NCBI GenBank assembly: GCA_028456385.1 | Contig: JALNQF010000040.1 | Coordinates: 1 to 64,000, forward strand | Length of the DNA stretch: 64,000 bases | Direction: 5' to 3' | Origin: Ophiosphaerella korrae | Taxonomy: Eukaryota > Ascomycota > Dothideomycetes > Pleosporales > Phaeosphaeriaceae | Shown here: piece by piece, positions 22,628-35,348 of the stretch | Layout of the letters: every line of letters begins with the position of its first letter | Numbering within the stretch: the first letter of the stretch is position 1 | Program-made: the position numbers and the translations under genes | The notes under the pieces: generated by a model | What the model was told of the DNA's origin: nothing | What the model saw: only the letters and a program-made list of their open reading frames with translations | The model's database searches: none

Positions 22628-23734
22628 TTATTTGGTGATGAAGCCGAGATAATCGGCGACGATGAGGGTCACCATTCTGTGTGCATGTTAATGGTGGATC
22701 AAGATGAGTTATTTTAGTGGGTGGACTTACGCGTGAGGTGCAATGCGCACATAGTACGTCCCAAAGCCGCGGTAGAAGCGCAAGAGACCTTCTTCCGCAG
22801 CAACCTTCTTGAAGCAATCGAACATACCCTTGTACGGCAACGAGCCGTCCGGCGCCCTAGTCTGCTTCTGCAACCGCGTCTTCATAAAGTCGAACGGCAG
22901 CGACAAGAAACTAGCAAAGAAACCTGCAACTCCCGAGGCGGCGAGTGTTTGTGTTCGGCTCGACATGTTGGTGTTCTTGAGTTGGTTCTTTGCCTCGGAG
23001 AAGAAGGCGAGTTGGCCGAAGTTGAGGGCCATGGCGCGCACGACGGTGGGATAGCACCCGGCCCAGAGACGGAGGACGCCTTCGTTCTTACTTATCCGAG
23101 TGAGGGCGTCAATGACGGATGTGTAGTTTGCTCGTTGCGCTTTGGGCTTCAGGCCGTCGGATTGCATGCGGATTAGGGCGAGGTCGGCAGGGTTGCCTAC
23201 AACAGCAGCGAGACCACCTGCTGCTAGACCAGCGCCTGCGCGCTCTTTGAAGCCAATTACTGTGCCTTTGTCGGCGGCGGAGGCACTGAGGGACTTCATG
23301 AATGTGTCGAAGAAGCCGAGGCGGGCGGTTGTGTAGACGGCTTGTCGTAGTAGCCCGGCACTTAGGCCGGTGTATAGGTCCATGACCTTGCCTTGGGCAA
23401 GGATATCTCTGAAAACAGTCACAGGTGTTGGTTTTGGCCCAGTCTTGACACCTTCGCCTGCTAGTTGTAATCGCACTTTGACCATGTCGACGGGCTGGAT
23501 CACGGTTGTGGCAGTCATGCCTGCAAGCCCACCGTTGATGAATGGAAGAGCAGCACGCATAAATGGCGTATGAAGGAAGTCCGTGGTGGCTTTCCGGGGG
23601 TTCTCAGCTGCTTTGGACATGGCGGATGATGCGTCGCTAAGGACGGCTTCGGAAGACTGTTTTGCGTTTTCGAGGGCGCGGGCAGCTTGGGGCATTTTAA
23701 GGGACTGGGCAGGGAGTGATGCTGTTGAGGACAT
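22628..23734 (-). CDS. Mitochondrial carrier, 2-oxoglutarate/malate type
   Basis: SLC25-family inner-membrane antiporter. Two exons, 23734-22731 and 22676-22628, joined by a 54-bp intron (GTAAGT...ACACAG), give 350 aa. Three tandem carrier modules each hold the PX[DE]XX[KR] signature: PVDMVKVR, PADLALIR and PFDFMKTR. The first module (NGGLAGMTATTVIQPVDM, YTGLSAGLLRQAVYTTAR) closely follows the oxoglutarate/malate carrier pattern rather than the phosphate or ADP/ATP carriers, so exchange of 2-oxoglutarate or other dicarboxylates for malate is the likely role. The last exon supplies MVTLIVADYLGFITK, completing the sixth helix. About 70 residues before the first helix are unusually long for this family. 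A plus-strand frame of 151 codons is its antisense shadow. Confidence 0.88.
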
Positions 23735-25767
23735 TGTTGTCAGTTATCCACCTAGCATGTGAAGCTGTGTGCTGGAAGAAATATGTGAAGCCTGCAATTG
23801 GAAGCGCGGACGAGAGTGAAGAATAAGTGAGGCAAGAAGGGAAAAACAACCAGATGCACGCCCAATGTATATCCCCTACATTCCTCTGTCATCATAGCTC
23901 CCAGCATGCCTGGTCCTGGTGGCATTGAAGCGCAGCGCATGGTACGTAGGGCAACGGCCGCACACCGCGGCCGTGGATTGCTAGATAGCCGGCAACGACG
24001 TGACCGTGCATGTCGGCATCACGGTCCACAACACGATGCTAACCGCAACCGCGCTCGCAGAAACACGTGCAGCAAACCCTCTCTTTCCGAAAGAACCCGC
24101 CGATGAATTGGAGGAGAAAGGGCTGGGCGGTAGAGTGAATTGAGCTGAATGCGTACCTCAAACCGGGTGGGAGCTCTCGTCCGCGCCAAGGTGGGATGGA
24201 AGTGGGTCGTTGGAGCTAGCGTGAGTCTCGAGGAGCTTCAGGTCTCAACAACAGGGACAGCTTTGCAAGTGATGGTCCGAGTAAATAGAGAATGGGCGAA
24301 GTGTAAACAATGAGGCTGTCAGTCAGGAAAGACAGAGGTTTAGGTTTGCAGTAGCATGGCGAGAGCAACCAGTCCAGTGTGCCTGGATGAGGGGTTCAAT
24401 GCTTTCCCCGCATCAACGAGCTGGCTGGAGGGAACCGCTCCGTACAGCCACGGAGGGCACATGTTACGCATTCCACCGCTGCTGTTGATTGGGACGGCCA
24501 ATCGGATCGGACTAATTTCGTCTTGTACTTTGTGCTTGGGCTCTTGGGCGTGACTTCATGGTGGCTGCTTCATGGGGTGTCGCGTGTCTGCTTGGCCGCG
24601 TCATGACGCTCTCACAGATGGCCTTGACAAACCAACTTGCTTCTGAAGCAGATTGATTTGCCTGGCCGATGTTCAGGCACAGAGCTTTCGGCGGCTTTTC
24701 CATGTTATGCGCCGTACCGTGTGCAGAACCGCCATCATGTCTCGTGCAATGACGTAGAGCTGGCGTACCGACTCTTAGCCAATTAGGGCTTGCTCCACCT
24801 CAACACCAAATTTTGACTTTCATGTGAAGGCTTCATGGAGATAGGTTTTCATAGGGCTACCTAGCCTGCTAACTTGCCTTTGTATGGCGTGATAATGCTT
24901 GGTGCAAACGATCGATCGGGATGATGACAGTGACCGTGCTTCATGGCTGTTGTTGCACTAATTTTACAATGCCGCGCAGTCAAATGCTCCTTTACAACTG
25001 CATTACCGCGTCCATCAACCGTGAAGAGCAGTATATCACCGTACATAAAGTAAAATAACGTCTCGGATCGGTCTTCAACGACATGACATCAGCTCACCTT
25101 TGACTTGTCCGTGTCTAGTTGCCGCTGTATTTTTCCGTGGCCCCATTCGTCAATAGTGGCAAGTAAACTAATAATCTCTGATTCGTCAATAGTCTAGAAT
25201 ATCTCTGAGAACAAGACCTGCACGTTTCAGGGTCTAAAGCAGCCATGTCGCAGCGCTGTTGAGAAAGTCCTGCGCGGTGGGTGGGCCCAAAGTTATCCGC
25301 GGCCGAACCACCGTGCCAGAAATGAGGCTCCCAACGTCTGCGGCTCAAGTGTATCCGCGCCTGCCTAGCGGAAAACATACCCGTTGTATATCCGTCTGGA
25401 ATTTGTAACTGTGGGCCATATGATAAGAGCTTGGAATGCACGGAGGAGCCTTTCAAAAGTTCTTACCCATGCTAAAAAAAAGCCACAATCTTGGCACACG
25501 ATATGGAAGTCTTCTGCCTCTCAATTTGCTGAATTTTCAATAGCTATCTAGCCATTTCTCATCTCCATATGGCGCCTAATTACAATATTAATACTCGAGA
25601 CATAGTTGTTGCCTTTGAATCACGACTTGAGGGCAAGATCGCACTATGTGGTCATAATCACTCGACTACCTAACCTAGAAATATGGCTTTTTAGTGTCTT
25701 GGCGTGGACAAAGACTTTTGAAAGGCACCTCCGTATGGGCTAGTTGGTTGCTGTTGATATCTTTGCC
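23735..25767. other. Intergenic region, about 2 kb, no clear gene
   Basis: This holds the promoter of the carrier gene on the left and the 3' end of the NSE2 gene on the right. Short frames of 60-113 codons exist on both strands without motifs or splice continuity. A decayed gene cannot be excluded. Confidence 0.4.
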
Positions 25768-27286
25768 CTAATCGTCCTCGCTGTCGCTCGGATCACCAAG
25801 GTCCTCAACAATGGAGCTCATGGGGGGTCGCTGTGGCATAGACTCATCACTGTCACTTGGGTCACCTAGGTCTTCAACAATGCTCGACTGAGGCAGTTGT
25901 TGCGTGCTTGAAACTTGCGGTCTGAAGGAAGACTTTGGAGTTTCAACAGCAAGCTGCTGGCCATTACGACGTGGCACCTGCTCCTCATCATCTGAGCTCT
26001 CCTCAGCTTCTGCAGCTTCGGTTTGTTGTATGCGTTTGATCTTGCGGATGAGGATGGGATCGGAGCGGAGATCTTTCTGGGTGAGCATCTTGGCGTCTGT
26101 TAGCTGGTATCCATACCCGTATTGATGGCCTTGAGGAAGCAAGGGAAAGAAGAGCGAGTTGGAAGAAACTTACTTGGCTACAACCAGTCACTGGACATTC
26201 AACAGCCCTCATTCCACCACCTCTCAGTCCAGCTCCACCACCACCTAAAATATTAGGGCTAGCGCGAATCATCTCCATAATTGCGTTTCGCTCAAATGTA
26301 TGCGGGCATTTTGTACTTGTGTACGGTTCCTTGTATTGCTGGAATGTAAGGGGGCATCGCGTGCTGATGGTCGCCTTGTCCATAATGATATCATCGTCGT
26401 CGTCAAAGTCTCCCCTCTGAGTGTTTGAGATACCCGGCGCAGGTGATCCAGTCTCAGTGAACCATGTGTCTTCATGGCCAAGCGCTGGGCCATCATCGCC
26501 GTATTTGGCATCGTGCACGATGCGTTTGAAGTCGCGGTACTCGTTGTTTCGCGCGTATCGAGCGGTCAGGGAGAGGCTCGTGTAGTTATCTTTTTGCTGT
26601 TGCTGGCGGGTAGTGAAGAGCTCACTGGCCCCCGTGAGCGCGATGCGCCTGCCGTCGACAGGCGTGGGGCCTGGAGTAGGTCCATCATCCGATTCTTCAG
26701 CCGAGCTCATGTCTTCATCATCACCACTGTTGTGAGTTCTTCTTCGTCGAGCCTGAGACTGACTGTGCAGTTGCGTCGCTCGCTGTGTCCTCTGTGTCTG
26801 ATACTCGTCTTCAAGTTGCTTGGGCGCATTTTGCCTCAGCCAATCTAGTGTTTCGTCGATGCGCTGCGCAGCGATGCCCGAGTCGATGATGACTCGCATG
26901 CTCTCTTCAAGTCTCGAGGTAGCTTTATCTACCTCTTCCTGTAGCCGTTCCATATTGCGCTCCTCTTTCTTGTCATCAAGGTGTTTGCTCGCTTCCCACT
27001 TCCTCCGCCGTCGTGCCAGGTACTCGGAGTGCTCGCGCAGCATATCATTGATGCCTTCTGCGGTCCTTACAATTAATTCCGATGCTTGCTTGTTATGGCG
27101 TTTGACCTCTTCAAGGTTGTGGCCCTGCAACTGGCGGAGCTCTCGGGTTGCATTGCCATTCAATGGGTGCGATGGTTTCCGGTACGGCGGAAGTTCGTCG
27201 ACAGCAATTCGCGCGGGAGCTGGAGTGGTTGTTGGAGCACGGCTAGAGCTTGACATAGCGGTTGAGTTTCTTATGCGTGAAGACAT
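25768..27286 (-). CDS. nse2: NSE2/MMS21-like SUMO E3 ligase of the SMC5/6 complex
   Basis: SP-RING SUMO ligase that docks on SMC5 and acts in DNA repair and telomere/rDNA maintenance. Two minus-strand exons, 27286-26174 and 26088-25768, joined in phase 0 by an 85-bp intron (GTAAGT...CCAAG), give 477 aa. The N-terminal half has long helices (GHNLEEVKRHNKQASELIV, MERLQEEVDKATSRLEES) as expected for the SMC5-binding coiled coil. The SP-RING spans the intron: CPLTFQQY, STKCPHTFERNAIMEMI, VECPVTGCSQ then MLTQKDLRSD. The tail is acidic and carries a duplicated block, SSIVEDLGDPSDS, at the end. Starts are possible at 27286 or 27256; the first is given. Family assignment rests on the SP-RING and the helical N-terminus. 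Confidence 0.87.
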
Positions 27287-28081
27287 TGCGAAATATATTA
27301 TGGACGTTGAGTCCTGGAGGTAGGAAGGGGAGCAAAATTTTAGACGCGTTTCGAGATGTGACACCAGCGTGTGCTCGCCAAAGCGCGTCTTTGCGAAAAC
27401 ACGTGACTTTCCTCTCACTGCTTCCTACAATCCAGTAGACTCCATCATGTTCCATGATACTTAGAACGCTGGTGCATCACACATACACGCTAGCGCCAGA
27501 AAGCGATGGCCACGGGTTGCTCGGTATATCGTCTATAGTAGTAAGCGCCTGAGATTCAGCCCCTACCAGTATCGCGGTATTCTCGCCTTTAACGAACCAT
27601 GCCTGCAGGGCCAAGCACCGCCTATATGCCGCATAACGCTTATGTACAGGGTCATTGCTTGAGCTAGACGATTATCCGTCCTAGGTCATTCTCATGTTAA
27701 TGAAAAGTGTAGAAAAAATAGCACATCTTTGATAAGGTTGGTGTACCGTCTTGCAAATCGAAGCTTCTATTGGCGACTGATTGAGTCACACGTGGATATC
27801 ATATACATCAAAATAATAAAACGCTGCAAAAGTACTCCATGGTCCAGAGCGGGATCTACCGCTGTCTGACTCCTACCGCCCATAATATAACTCTTGTGAA
27901 GAGTCAATTATCTCATCTTACAAAACCGTTCTGAGTTTCGATGCCCGTGTTTGACTTCGTCGTCTGTTGGGTTGCCTTGAAGTCTGACCCATCTTCCTTT
28001 CAACTCACCGAGTTGATGTGCTTTTGGAAGCAGAATGTTGGATAGACTCAATCCCGTAAATGGGAGGTCGTGCCTACTAGA
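27287..28081. other. Intergenic region between two minus-strand genes
   Basis: About 800 bp with the nse2 promoter on the left and the 3' UTR of the small membrane protein on the right. It is mostly AT-rich around 27700-27830. No gene is seen. Confidence 0.45.
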
Positions 28082-28625
28082 CTACTGCTTTCCGCTCGTG
28101 ATGATGGTAGTGGTCTGCGGGACTTTATTCGATAGCGGAAGGCCCTTCTCAAGATCGTGCTCCTGCCTTGGCTTGCTGTTCTTTCCAGGGGGAGGCGAAT
28201 TGAGACGGATGCCAGTTCTTCGGTTCTCGCGGGTCTTTTTTTGATCTGTATTGCCCCGACCAGTAATACGACGTGAGGCACGTCGAAGAGATTGTCGAAC
28301 ATCCCATTGTCGCTTCTTTGCGAGCCACCAGAGGGTTGCTGAGGCAACTATATGATGTTAGTAAGGGCCCTTATGCTTTGGGGTTGGTTGGGCGCAACAT
28401 ACTGCCTCCAATAACTACAATCACCGCTACGACGATGATGGCAGCGAGAGCGCCACTTGATAATTCAAAGGCGCCTTTCGATGTTCCTGCTGCGCCAGCA
28501 TCACTTGGGTTTGGCGGGTTGTCATCGCCACCATTGTACGTGGGGGGCGGGAGCTCGCTGGGCTTCGAGTTCTGTGCAAGCACAAGAAGAGGAAGGGCGA
28601 AGCTGAAGAGGAGAGCTCTGCTCAT
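28082..28625 (-). CDS. Small single-pass secretory-pathway membrane protein
   Basis: Visible only after splicing: exons 28625-28403 and 28347-28082 are joined by a 55-bp intron with textbook signals (GTATGT, TACTAAC, ATAG), giving 162 aa. A signal peptide starts MSRALLFSFALPLLVLAQ. A short, Pro/Gly/Asn-rich, acidic extracellular stretch of about 50 residues follows (PPPTYNGGDDNPPNPSDAG). One transmembrane helix comes next (ALAAIIVVAVIVVIGGI, the last residue spliced), then ASATLWWLAKKRQW and a basic cytoplasmic tail of about 85 residues (RRASRRITGRG, KKTRENRRTGIRLNSPPPG). The type I topology resembles fungal WSC- or Mid2-like sensors in layout only, since no WSC cysteines exist. Function unknown. 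Confidence 0.7.
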
Positions 28626-30141
28626 GATGACGAGATATAGTGTAGGCAGTGCTGCGCCGTAGTGGAAGGGATGTAGATTGGCAGGGGAAAACTCTCCGGT
28701 GGTACGACAGTCGTGTGGAGGTTGCAAGATCAACTCGGGGTCGGTCAGAAGAGGATACCAACAACTCGCTACCGACAGCGGACTCCAATCTCTATATTTG
28801 CTCGCTGTGACCTTTTACCCAGGCCAATACCCCGCGAGGCTTTTTCTACAGGAGCCCATGAAAGCGCTAAACATGCCTGCGCTTGGTCGAGTGGCCGGTT
28901 GGCTGCTGGCCTACAAACTCGCGCCATTCTCTTAATATAGAGGGATTGGCGTAGAAAATGTGCGCCTTGGGTGCGTAAGCTGAGCGGATTGGCAGATGTG
29001 ACAGTGGTGTCGGCGCGTATGGAGTTAAAGGGGAGTCACCGTGCAGCAACGCTAGGGATACTTGAAGCATGATTGGATGCGAGTGTCGTGCAAGCGCCAG
29101 GCTTGTGCATAACGGCACACGTTTTGTTTCAGGGGTGGCAGCGACCACAACGACGCCATCCTTTGACTGCAAGGCGGCCCTTGGATGTGTGGATTTGTAT
29201 CGCTCCGCTGTGATCGGCGAAGCCGCCAAATTGCCAGTGCTGTCGATTGTACTGGGCTTCTGCCGGTCGCTGCTGCGACTAGTAGACTTCAGGAGCCCGA
29301 ATGGATGCTGAATGCGAAAGAGCTGGGAATGCGGACTGACTAGGCGAAAGAATAGGTCGCTGCGACTATGGGCATGGTTCTGTGCGATTTCTGTTCCGTT
29401 ACCGCGTTATGCCTCGTCGTAACGCTGGTTTCACGCGTTGCTAAAACACCACCACCAACAGAGCCGCTGGCGGATAGAGGGCTGATGATATGATTTGCCA
29501 TGCATGCACGATGTAAGCAAACGCCTAGCCGCATCGTCCTTCAACTCCTATCCATAAATAAATGTTGGATAGGATGATCAAGAGGTATCTGCAGCAGCCA
29601 CAATGCGGCAAAGACAGGTGTGCGTCCATTACAATTTCATCAAGCATTGAGGAAAGTTCAAGTAGCCATGATGGCACTGAAACACGGCGCCTATACGGGA
29701 TTCAGAGCAGCATTGAATTCCATTGGATTTCTGGAAGACCTGTGCTCAACAAAGTAACGTACGCCCCAACGCAGAATGAGAGAGACTGAAGGACATACAT
29801 AGTGGAGAGGCACGATGATGGCTGGGTTGTAATGAGTAATTTGGCTGTATTGAAAATGTTGATGCTACATACGTCGACTTGCCAGGTTGCTTGTAGCGCG
29901 TTATCGAGTGATGGTTATCGCGACTGCCTACTCATGGCTGTCTACAGAAAGAGCGAAGCTGGAAGTTCGCCACTTCGCTTCGCCAATTTTTTTGTTCCTA
30001 AACCTCATCTATCCTCTTCTCACCCATTACCAATCACCAAGTGTCATTTGCGTTGTTCGTTGTGCCTCACCTTCACCTCGTTGTCCGTTGCTATACGCCG
30101 TGGTCGATCATCCCTTGAATGGGAGCCAACTAGCCGAGAGA
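28626..30141. other. Intergenic region, about 1.5 kb, divergent promoters
   Basis: Space between the small membrane protein gene (-) and the coiled-coil gene (+), holding both promoters. Short frames on both strands lack motifs. A pyrimidine-rich stretch and CTCAC/CCATT sequence at 29995-30110 fit the leader of the coiled-coil gene. Confidence 0.45.
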
Positions 30142-33100
30142 ATGAAGCAATCAAAATTGAGGAATGAAGTCAGTGTCGAGTCCACTGACGATGAAGGGAC
30201 TCGACAAGATACCTCACTTCAGGCAGCCGACAGCCAGACTGCCGTCTCTGAAACACAGTTCGAGGATCATCGGCCCCCAACCTACGCTTTCGGAACGCAG
30301 TCAGAGCCTAGTCTCTGTCCCGAGGACGCCGCATTAATTGAACGAAATGGGGTCTGGAAGAGCTCGAAATCGTTCAATGATTTACCCCTACCCGTGAAGT
30401 TCTTCACAAAGGATAGCATACATGGCGAAAGCAGCTCCACCTCGACATCAAGCTTTGTCTTTGCCTGTAGTTCTAAAGCCACGCCGGGAAATCTGGTCGT
30501 AGTATCAAAGCCCGTATCTGAGGCTGATAAAGCTGGGCGTGATCCGGACAGATTGGAGCATCATGACGCCAAGGGTGGGTCTACCTTCACACTGTCTGAC
30601 TCAAACTGATCATATTCTAGGTGACGAACCTTCATGCCAGAACGTCGGGATTCCGACACCCACTAAAGCCGGTAATGAGCTCCAGAAACCTCGAATAGTA
30701 AACCAGTCTTTTGCTGTAGACCTTCTGAATTCTATCACAAACGTGCCTAAAGACCCCACCGAAGTTCAGAAAGAAAATCGTCAAGTGTAAGGCCTTCGCA
30801 GACGTATTGCGAAATGTCACTAATTATGGAATCCAGTATCGGTCCATCTCACTCTAAGTTCGACACAACTCCCCCTGCGAGGCCTCTCACAGCAGCTGTG
30901 GGTGGTCTGAAGAAGCCTCGAGTTCCTAAGAAAGGCAGAAAAGGTAAGAAAACTCCTTTAACACGGCAGTTGAGTTCTCCATGGCCTCCTCGGCCCACCA
31001 GTAACTTGCTAAACGCAAGTGAACCCTTGCCTACCATCGAGATCGCGTTTGAGGACAGCCCTCGAATTCCAACGGCGAGCCCTTTGACAAAGAACATCAA
31101 CGACCAAACACCCCCGTTTTCAGAAGGAGACCAGAACAAGTCTTCCACTGATAGTACTCAAGAGCGTGGTCAACACTGTGCTTCTCATCTCCTAGAGGAA
31201 GTAGAGTTCCACCACCCCAAGTCTAGAGCGCATTCGCTCGATGACCTGCCTCCTCCTGGGCAGAGTGATGCAGATATCCTGAAGACAGATTCGACCCACC
31301 ACAGGCCACAGCTGGTGGTTGGTCAACCAACTCATACATCGCCTCAGAGAGCCTTTCAAACAGCCTCGATTCACGGCGCTGAGGGATATAATGGTATATT
31401 TGCAGCTGAAGCCGGGCACTATTCTTTGCAGCCTCACCAAGAGAAGACTATTGAGGACGGCGCGACCAACTTCAATCACCAAACACCTCAAACCCTTCAA
31501 GACCCGACACACCAGGTCTCACATAATCGTACTCAAGCAGGGACCATCCTGAAAGATGTATCCCATTTAAAGGAGGCATACCGTGTCCAAAAACTGCCGA
31601 AGAAAAGACGTTCCGTGACAGGCTCGCATTTGCTGACGGCTTCGGCTCCGGCTCGCAATTGTGAGCCTACTACGTGGAACGGCTTTGAGAAGGCTTGGGA
31701 AAGCCTGCGTGTAGCCCATCTTGCAGAACAATATCGCAAAGATCATGAATCGACGAAACAGATCAAGCAGTTCAGTGAAACTATAGGTATTCTTGAAGGT
31801 CAGCTCAATGAATCTGCTATCACCATTTCTGAAATGAGAGACAGAAATGAGGGTCTTCAGGGGAACTTGGTTAAGCTGAGTGACAAGGCGAAGACTAATC
31901 AGAAGTACGTCACGGGCCTCCAAAAGGACTATGAGAAGCTGCAGAGGTCAGCCGCTTCTTTTCATGAAGAATGCAAGCAAGCTTTGCAACAAAAGATTAC
32001 CGAAGTTGAGTTCGAGAAGGAAACTTTGCAACATGAGCTTCAAGTCCTTCTTGAGACAGTAAGCAAGAGCCAACGCGGCTTGAAATCCACTGCTGAGTCT
32101 CTCTACATGCAATTAGAAATTTCGGAGTTAAAGAGACAGCATCTTGCGAATAATTTAGAAAAAGAGACCCGTATGCATGAAGAGGAGAGAGCAAAACGCA
32201 CCGATCTCGAACACCGACTCTTATCTACTATCCAGATTGTGGGGCGTCAGATTAGCGATCACCTACCACAATTTGTTGAGAAAATTGAAGCATTGCAAAC
32301 TTCGGTGGATAACTTCAACACCAAGGATGAGAATGGCCTTAGTATGCAGGAATGCATCGGAATCCTGCGAGAGCTTCAGAAAACACCTTTTCTCACCACA
32401 AAGGATCTCCTAAGAGCAGAGGGCATGCTTCGCTTCGCGAATGAAAGGTCAGCAGAGCAATTAACCAGGTTTTGAGTCACAGCTAAATAAACACAAACAG
32501 CTTTGGGTCGAAACTTGACAAAGTCATTCAGTCCATCCATGTTAATCCTAATTCCTCACAAGATATCCAGACGATCATCAGGAGTGAACTACAACGTCTT
32601 CAATCGGAAGTGTTGAGGTTTGGTGAGGTAGTTGCAGAGAAGCGCGTCGTTCAGGAATCGAATATTGCTCTGGATCAACAGTTGAAAGCAGAACAGCGTC
32701 ATGTGCAGCAACTAGACGAGCAGATCCAGGCGTTTCATCGGAAAGAAAACGAACTTATAGCTTTTCAAACACAGCCCGAAACCCAGTTGACTGAGTCAAG
32801 GGACAAGACCGAACGCAACGATGCGAACGGCCTGAGAATTCAAATGGAGATGGATGACCTGCGACAGCGGTTGAATCATGTCGAAGGCGAGAGAGATGCC
32901 GCGAATGTTGAGATTGCGCGTCTAAGAGGGAACTTGTTGAAACGGAAGCTGGAGTTAGCTGATTTCAAGGTAAATAAAATCTTTTCTTTACTAAGGATCT
33001 TTCTGACGTGTAGCAGGAATCAGTCACGATCTTGAAGGGACGCGAAGAGCAGTTGAAGGCTGCGAACCACGATTTGAAACAGATTGCGAAGGTAAGTTTT

Positions 33101-35348
33101 ATCAAGAAGTAGATTAACACGAGTTAATACATCCAACAGCCTCCAGACATGTTTGAGCTTCGCAAGCAAGTTCAGCAAGAGTTTCAGCAGGAATATGCTG
33201 ACAAAGAAAATCGATTGAAAAATGACATCCACCGCTTGACAATTGAGCGTGACGAGAAGGATGCGATCATCCAGAAACATGGCAAAAGGACGGAGGCCGC
33301 GAGAAGTAGATGCGAAGAAGCCAAACGAGACGTCATTGCCTTGAAGCTCGAACTCGATACTCTTCGCAAAAAAGCAATTGATGGTGATATACAACAAGAC
33401 TTAGAGGTTACGAGATTACAGGACCGTTTGCAACAAAAGACTGAAGAACTCAACTCCAAGAATGCCGAATTCGCCGCGCTCAAACATGCCCATGACGAAT
33501 CGTTGGGTAGCTATGCGGATGTTCAGGGCCTTGCCGAAATGCAACAGACTGAAATCTCCCAGCATCATGCTGCGATTGATTCTCTTAGACAAGAATTTGC
33601 AGCCGAATTATCAAAAGAACAGGATATGGCTCAATCATCTCGAGACCAGGCACTTGAAGCTGCGAAAGAAAAGGATCACTTGCAAGGAAAGTTAGACCAA
33701 GCCCTGCTCAACGAGCACAGGCTCAGCGATACCAATACCACTTTGACTGTCGAACGAGATGAATTACGCACACAAAACAATGACCTCCAAGTGGCTCAAG
33801 CAGCCATGGAGGCAAAATTACGTGGTTTTCGAGAAGAGGAACAGAAAGAAGGTTCAAGACTTGAAAAGGAACTTAGCGCCCTGAGACGCGGACAGGCGTG
33901 CACTGGCGAAGCTCTAAAAGCGGCCGAGGTTCAGATCCAGTTGCAGAATGCTGAGCACCGCAAGAAATTGGAGTTTGACCGCGAAAAGTATATCACTATC
34001 ATTCAAAACCTCGCTGAGGATCTGAGGAAGGCCAAACTCGAAACGTGGACTATTCGTAGCAATCATCAAGAAGCCGCGCAACCTTCGATCTCGGACCCAA
34101 CACTGAGCCTTCTTATAGAGAATAATAAGAGGATTACCTGCCAAGGCGAAGATTCAGTATTCCATATCTGTCAGTATTGTGATTGTCCGAGAGACACCGC
34201 TGCTGTTCGGCGTGACGGTCCTCCCCAGCATTCGGATCTTCTTTTTGATGAAGAATCCGATTGCGATGTAATTTCTCGAAATCTGTCTGAGGACAAAAAT
34301 TGTTCTATTGTGGACGCTGCTGCGAAGAATGTTGACGAATCGCAAAAGGTCGTGGGCACTATTTTACCATGGGAGGACTTTGAAGCGGAGCACGATCAGC
34401 AACCTCCCGTCAAACAAAAACATCAAATCTCGATTCCAACTGATGGATCATCTCTAAGTTCGCCTCTTGGCTCGGCAGGGCTAATAGAGCTCGAAGAAGC
34501 CACACATTCCATATCAACTGCCGCTCTGCGTGGCCAGGTTTCAACTTCATTGGATCAATGTTTGTCTCAAGATCGTGTGGCGGAAACTCCAGTGAAGTCT
34601 GACAACGCGTCGATCTCAGGTCTTCAGTTCTCTCTGTCGTGTGATCGTCCAAAGTCACAGGCAAATACAGCTTCGCGAATGATGCCCCAACACAAAGAGA
34701 TTTCGCCATTTTTCGATCGGCAACATAGAACTAAAAACAGCGAGAAATTAGTTCGCCATCAGGTGCAAGACAAACTGCGTGGCACTGGTAATGAAAGCTC
34801 TCCAGAATTCATGCATCGGTCTTTTTCGCACTCTAAGCGCAACTACAACCAAAATAGCCCGGAAGAAACTGTTGACAATCAGAACGTTTACGGAGTTTCT
34901 AAATCAGGGGAACGCACCCCTACCCAAAAACGAAAGATTCCACATGAATCAGATCACACTTCTAAGAGTCAGCGAACTTCTTCGCAAACTTTCCCTGCAC
35001 GGGTTTCGGTAACCGGAATGCGCCAGAGGCTACAAATATCTCGGCCAGAATTATCGAGAGTATCTCCGCATTCTCACGTTCAACCAAACTCGAGCGGCTC
35101 TGATCCTCAAACGCCCAGCAGAGCCTCGTCCTCCCAGACGATGGCTCAGCCCCGTAAACAACGATCTTCCGCATTAAAGGGATCTGTCTCTACGCGCGGA
35201 CCGCGTGCTTCGAGCCGCCGGCCAAAATCTACTCGCCAGACAAGGAGTAAGAGTGAGTTATTCCGTTCAAGAAAGCGGGCAACGATGACTGACTGGATAT
35301 GTAGCCCAGGAATCTAATCGCTTCGACCAAGAGTTACGGCAATCCTGA
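30142..35348 (+). CDS. Long coiled-coil protein with basic C-terminus, uncharacterised
   Basis: Seven exons reconstructed from splice signals: 30142-30574, 30621-30786, 30837-32447, 32501-32969, 33017-33091 (or from 33014), 33140-35252 and 35305-35348. Introns are 44-53 bp and the frame closes at 1636 aa. Residues 1-420 are disordered with a basic patch (KKPRVPKKGRKGKKT). About 500-1080 form a long coiled coil with heptad-like text (LQQKTEELNSKNAEFAALK). The tail is S/R/K-rich (GSVSTRGPRASSRRPKSTRQ), like a DNA- or microtubule-binding tail. The layout resembles spindle-pole, kinetochore or synaptonemal-type proteins, but I cannot name it. If the last intron is retained, the protein ends at 35317 instead (SPGI); I prefer splicing because GTGAGT, TGACTGAC and TAG are all in place. 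Confidence 0.75.
33014..33019 (+). other. Tandem NAGNAG splice acceptor
   Basis: Intron 4 of the coiled-coil gene ends TAGCAG, giving two phase-compatible acceptors three bases apart (exon from 33014 or 33017). Use of either adds or removes a single glutamine. The upstream CTGAC at 33003 can serve both. Confidence 0.5.

Noticed and set aside
22721..23176. 151-codon plus-strand frame over the carrier gene
   Set aside because: It is antisense to a well-supported mitochondrial carrier with three signature motifs.
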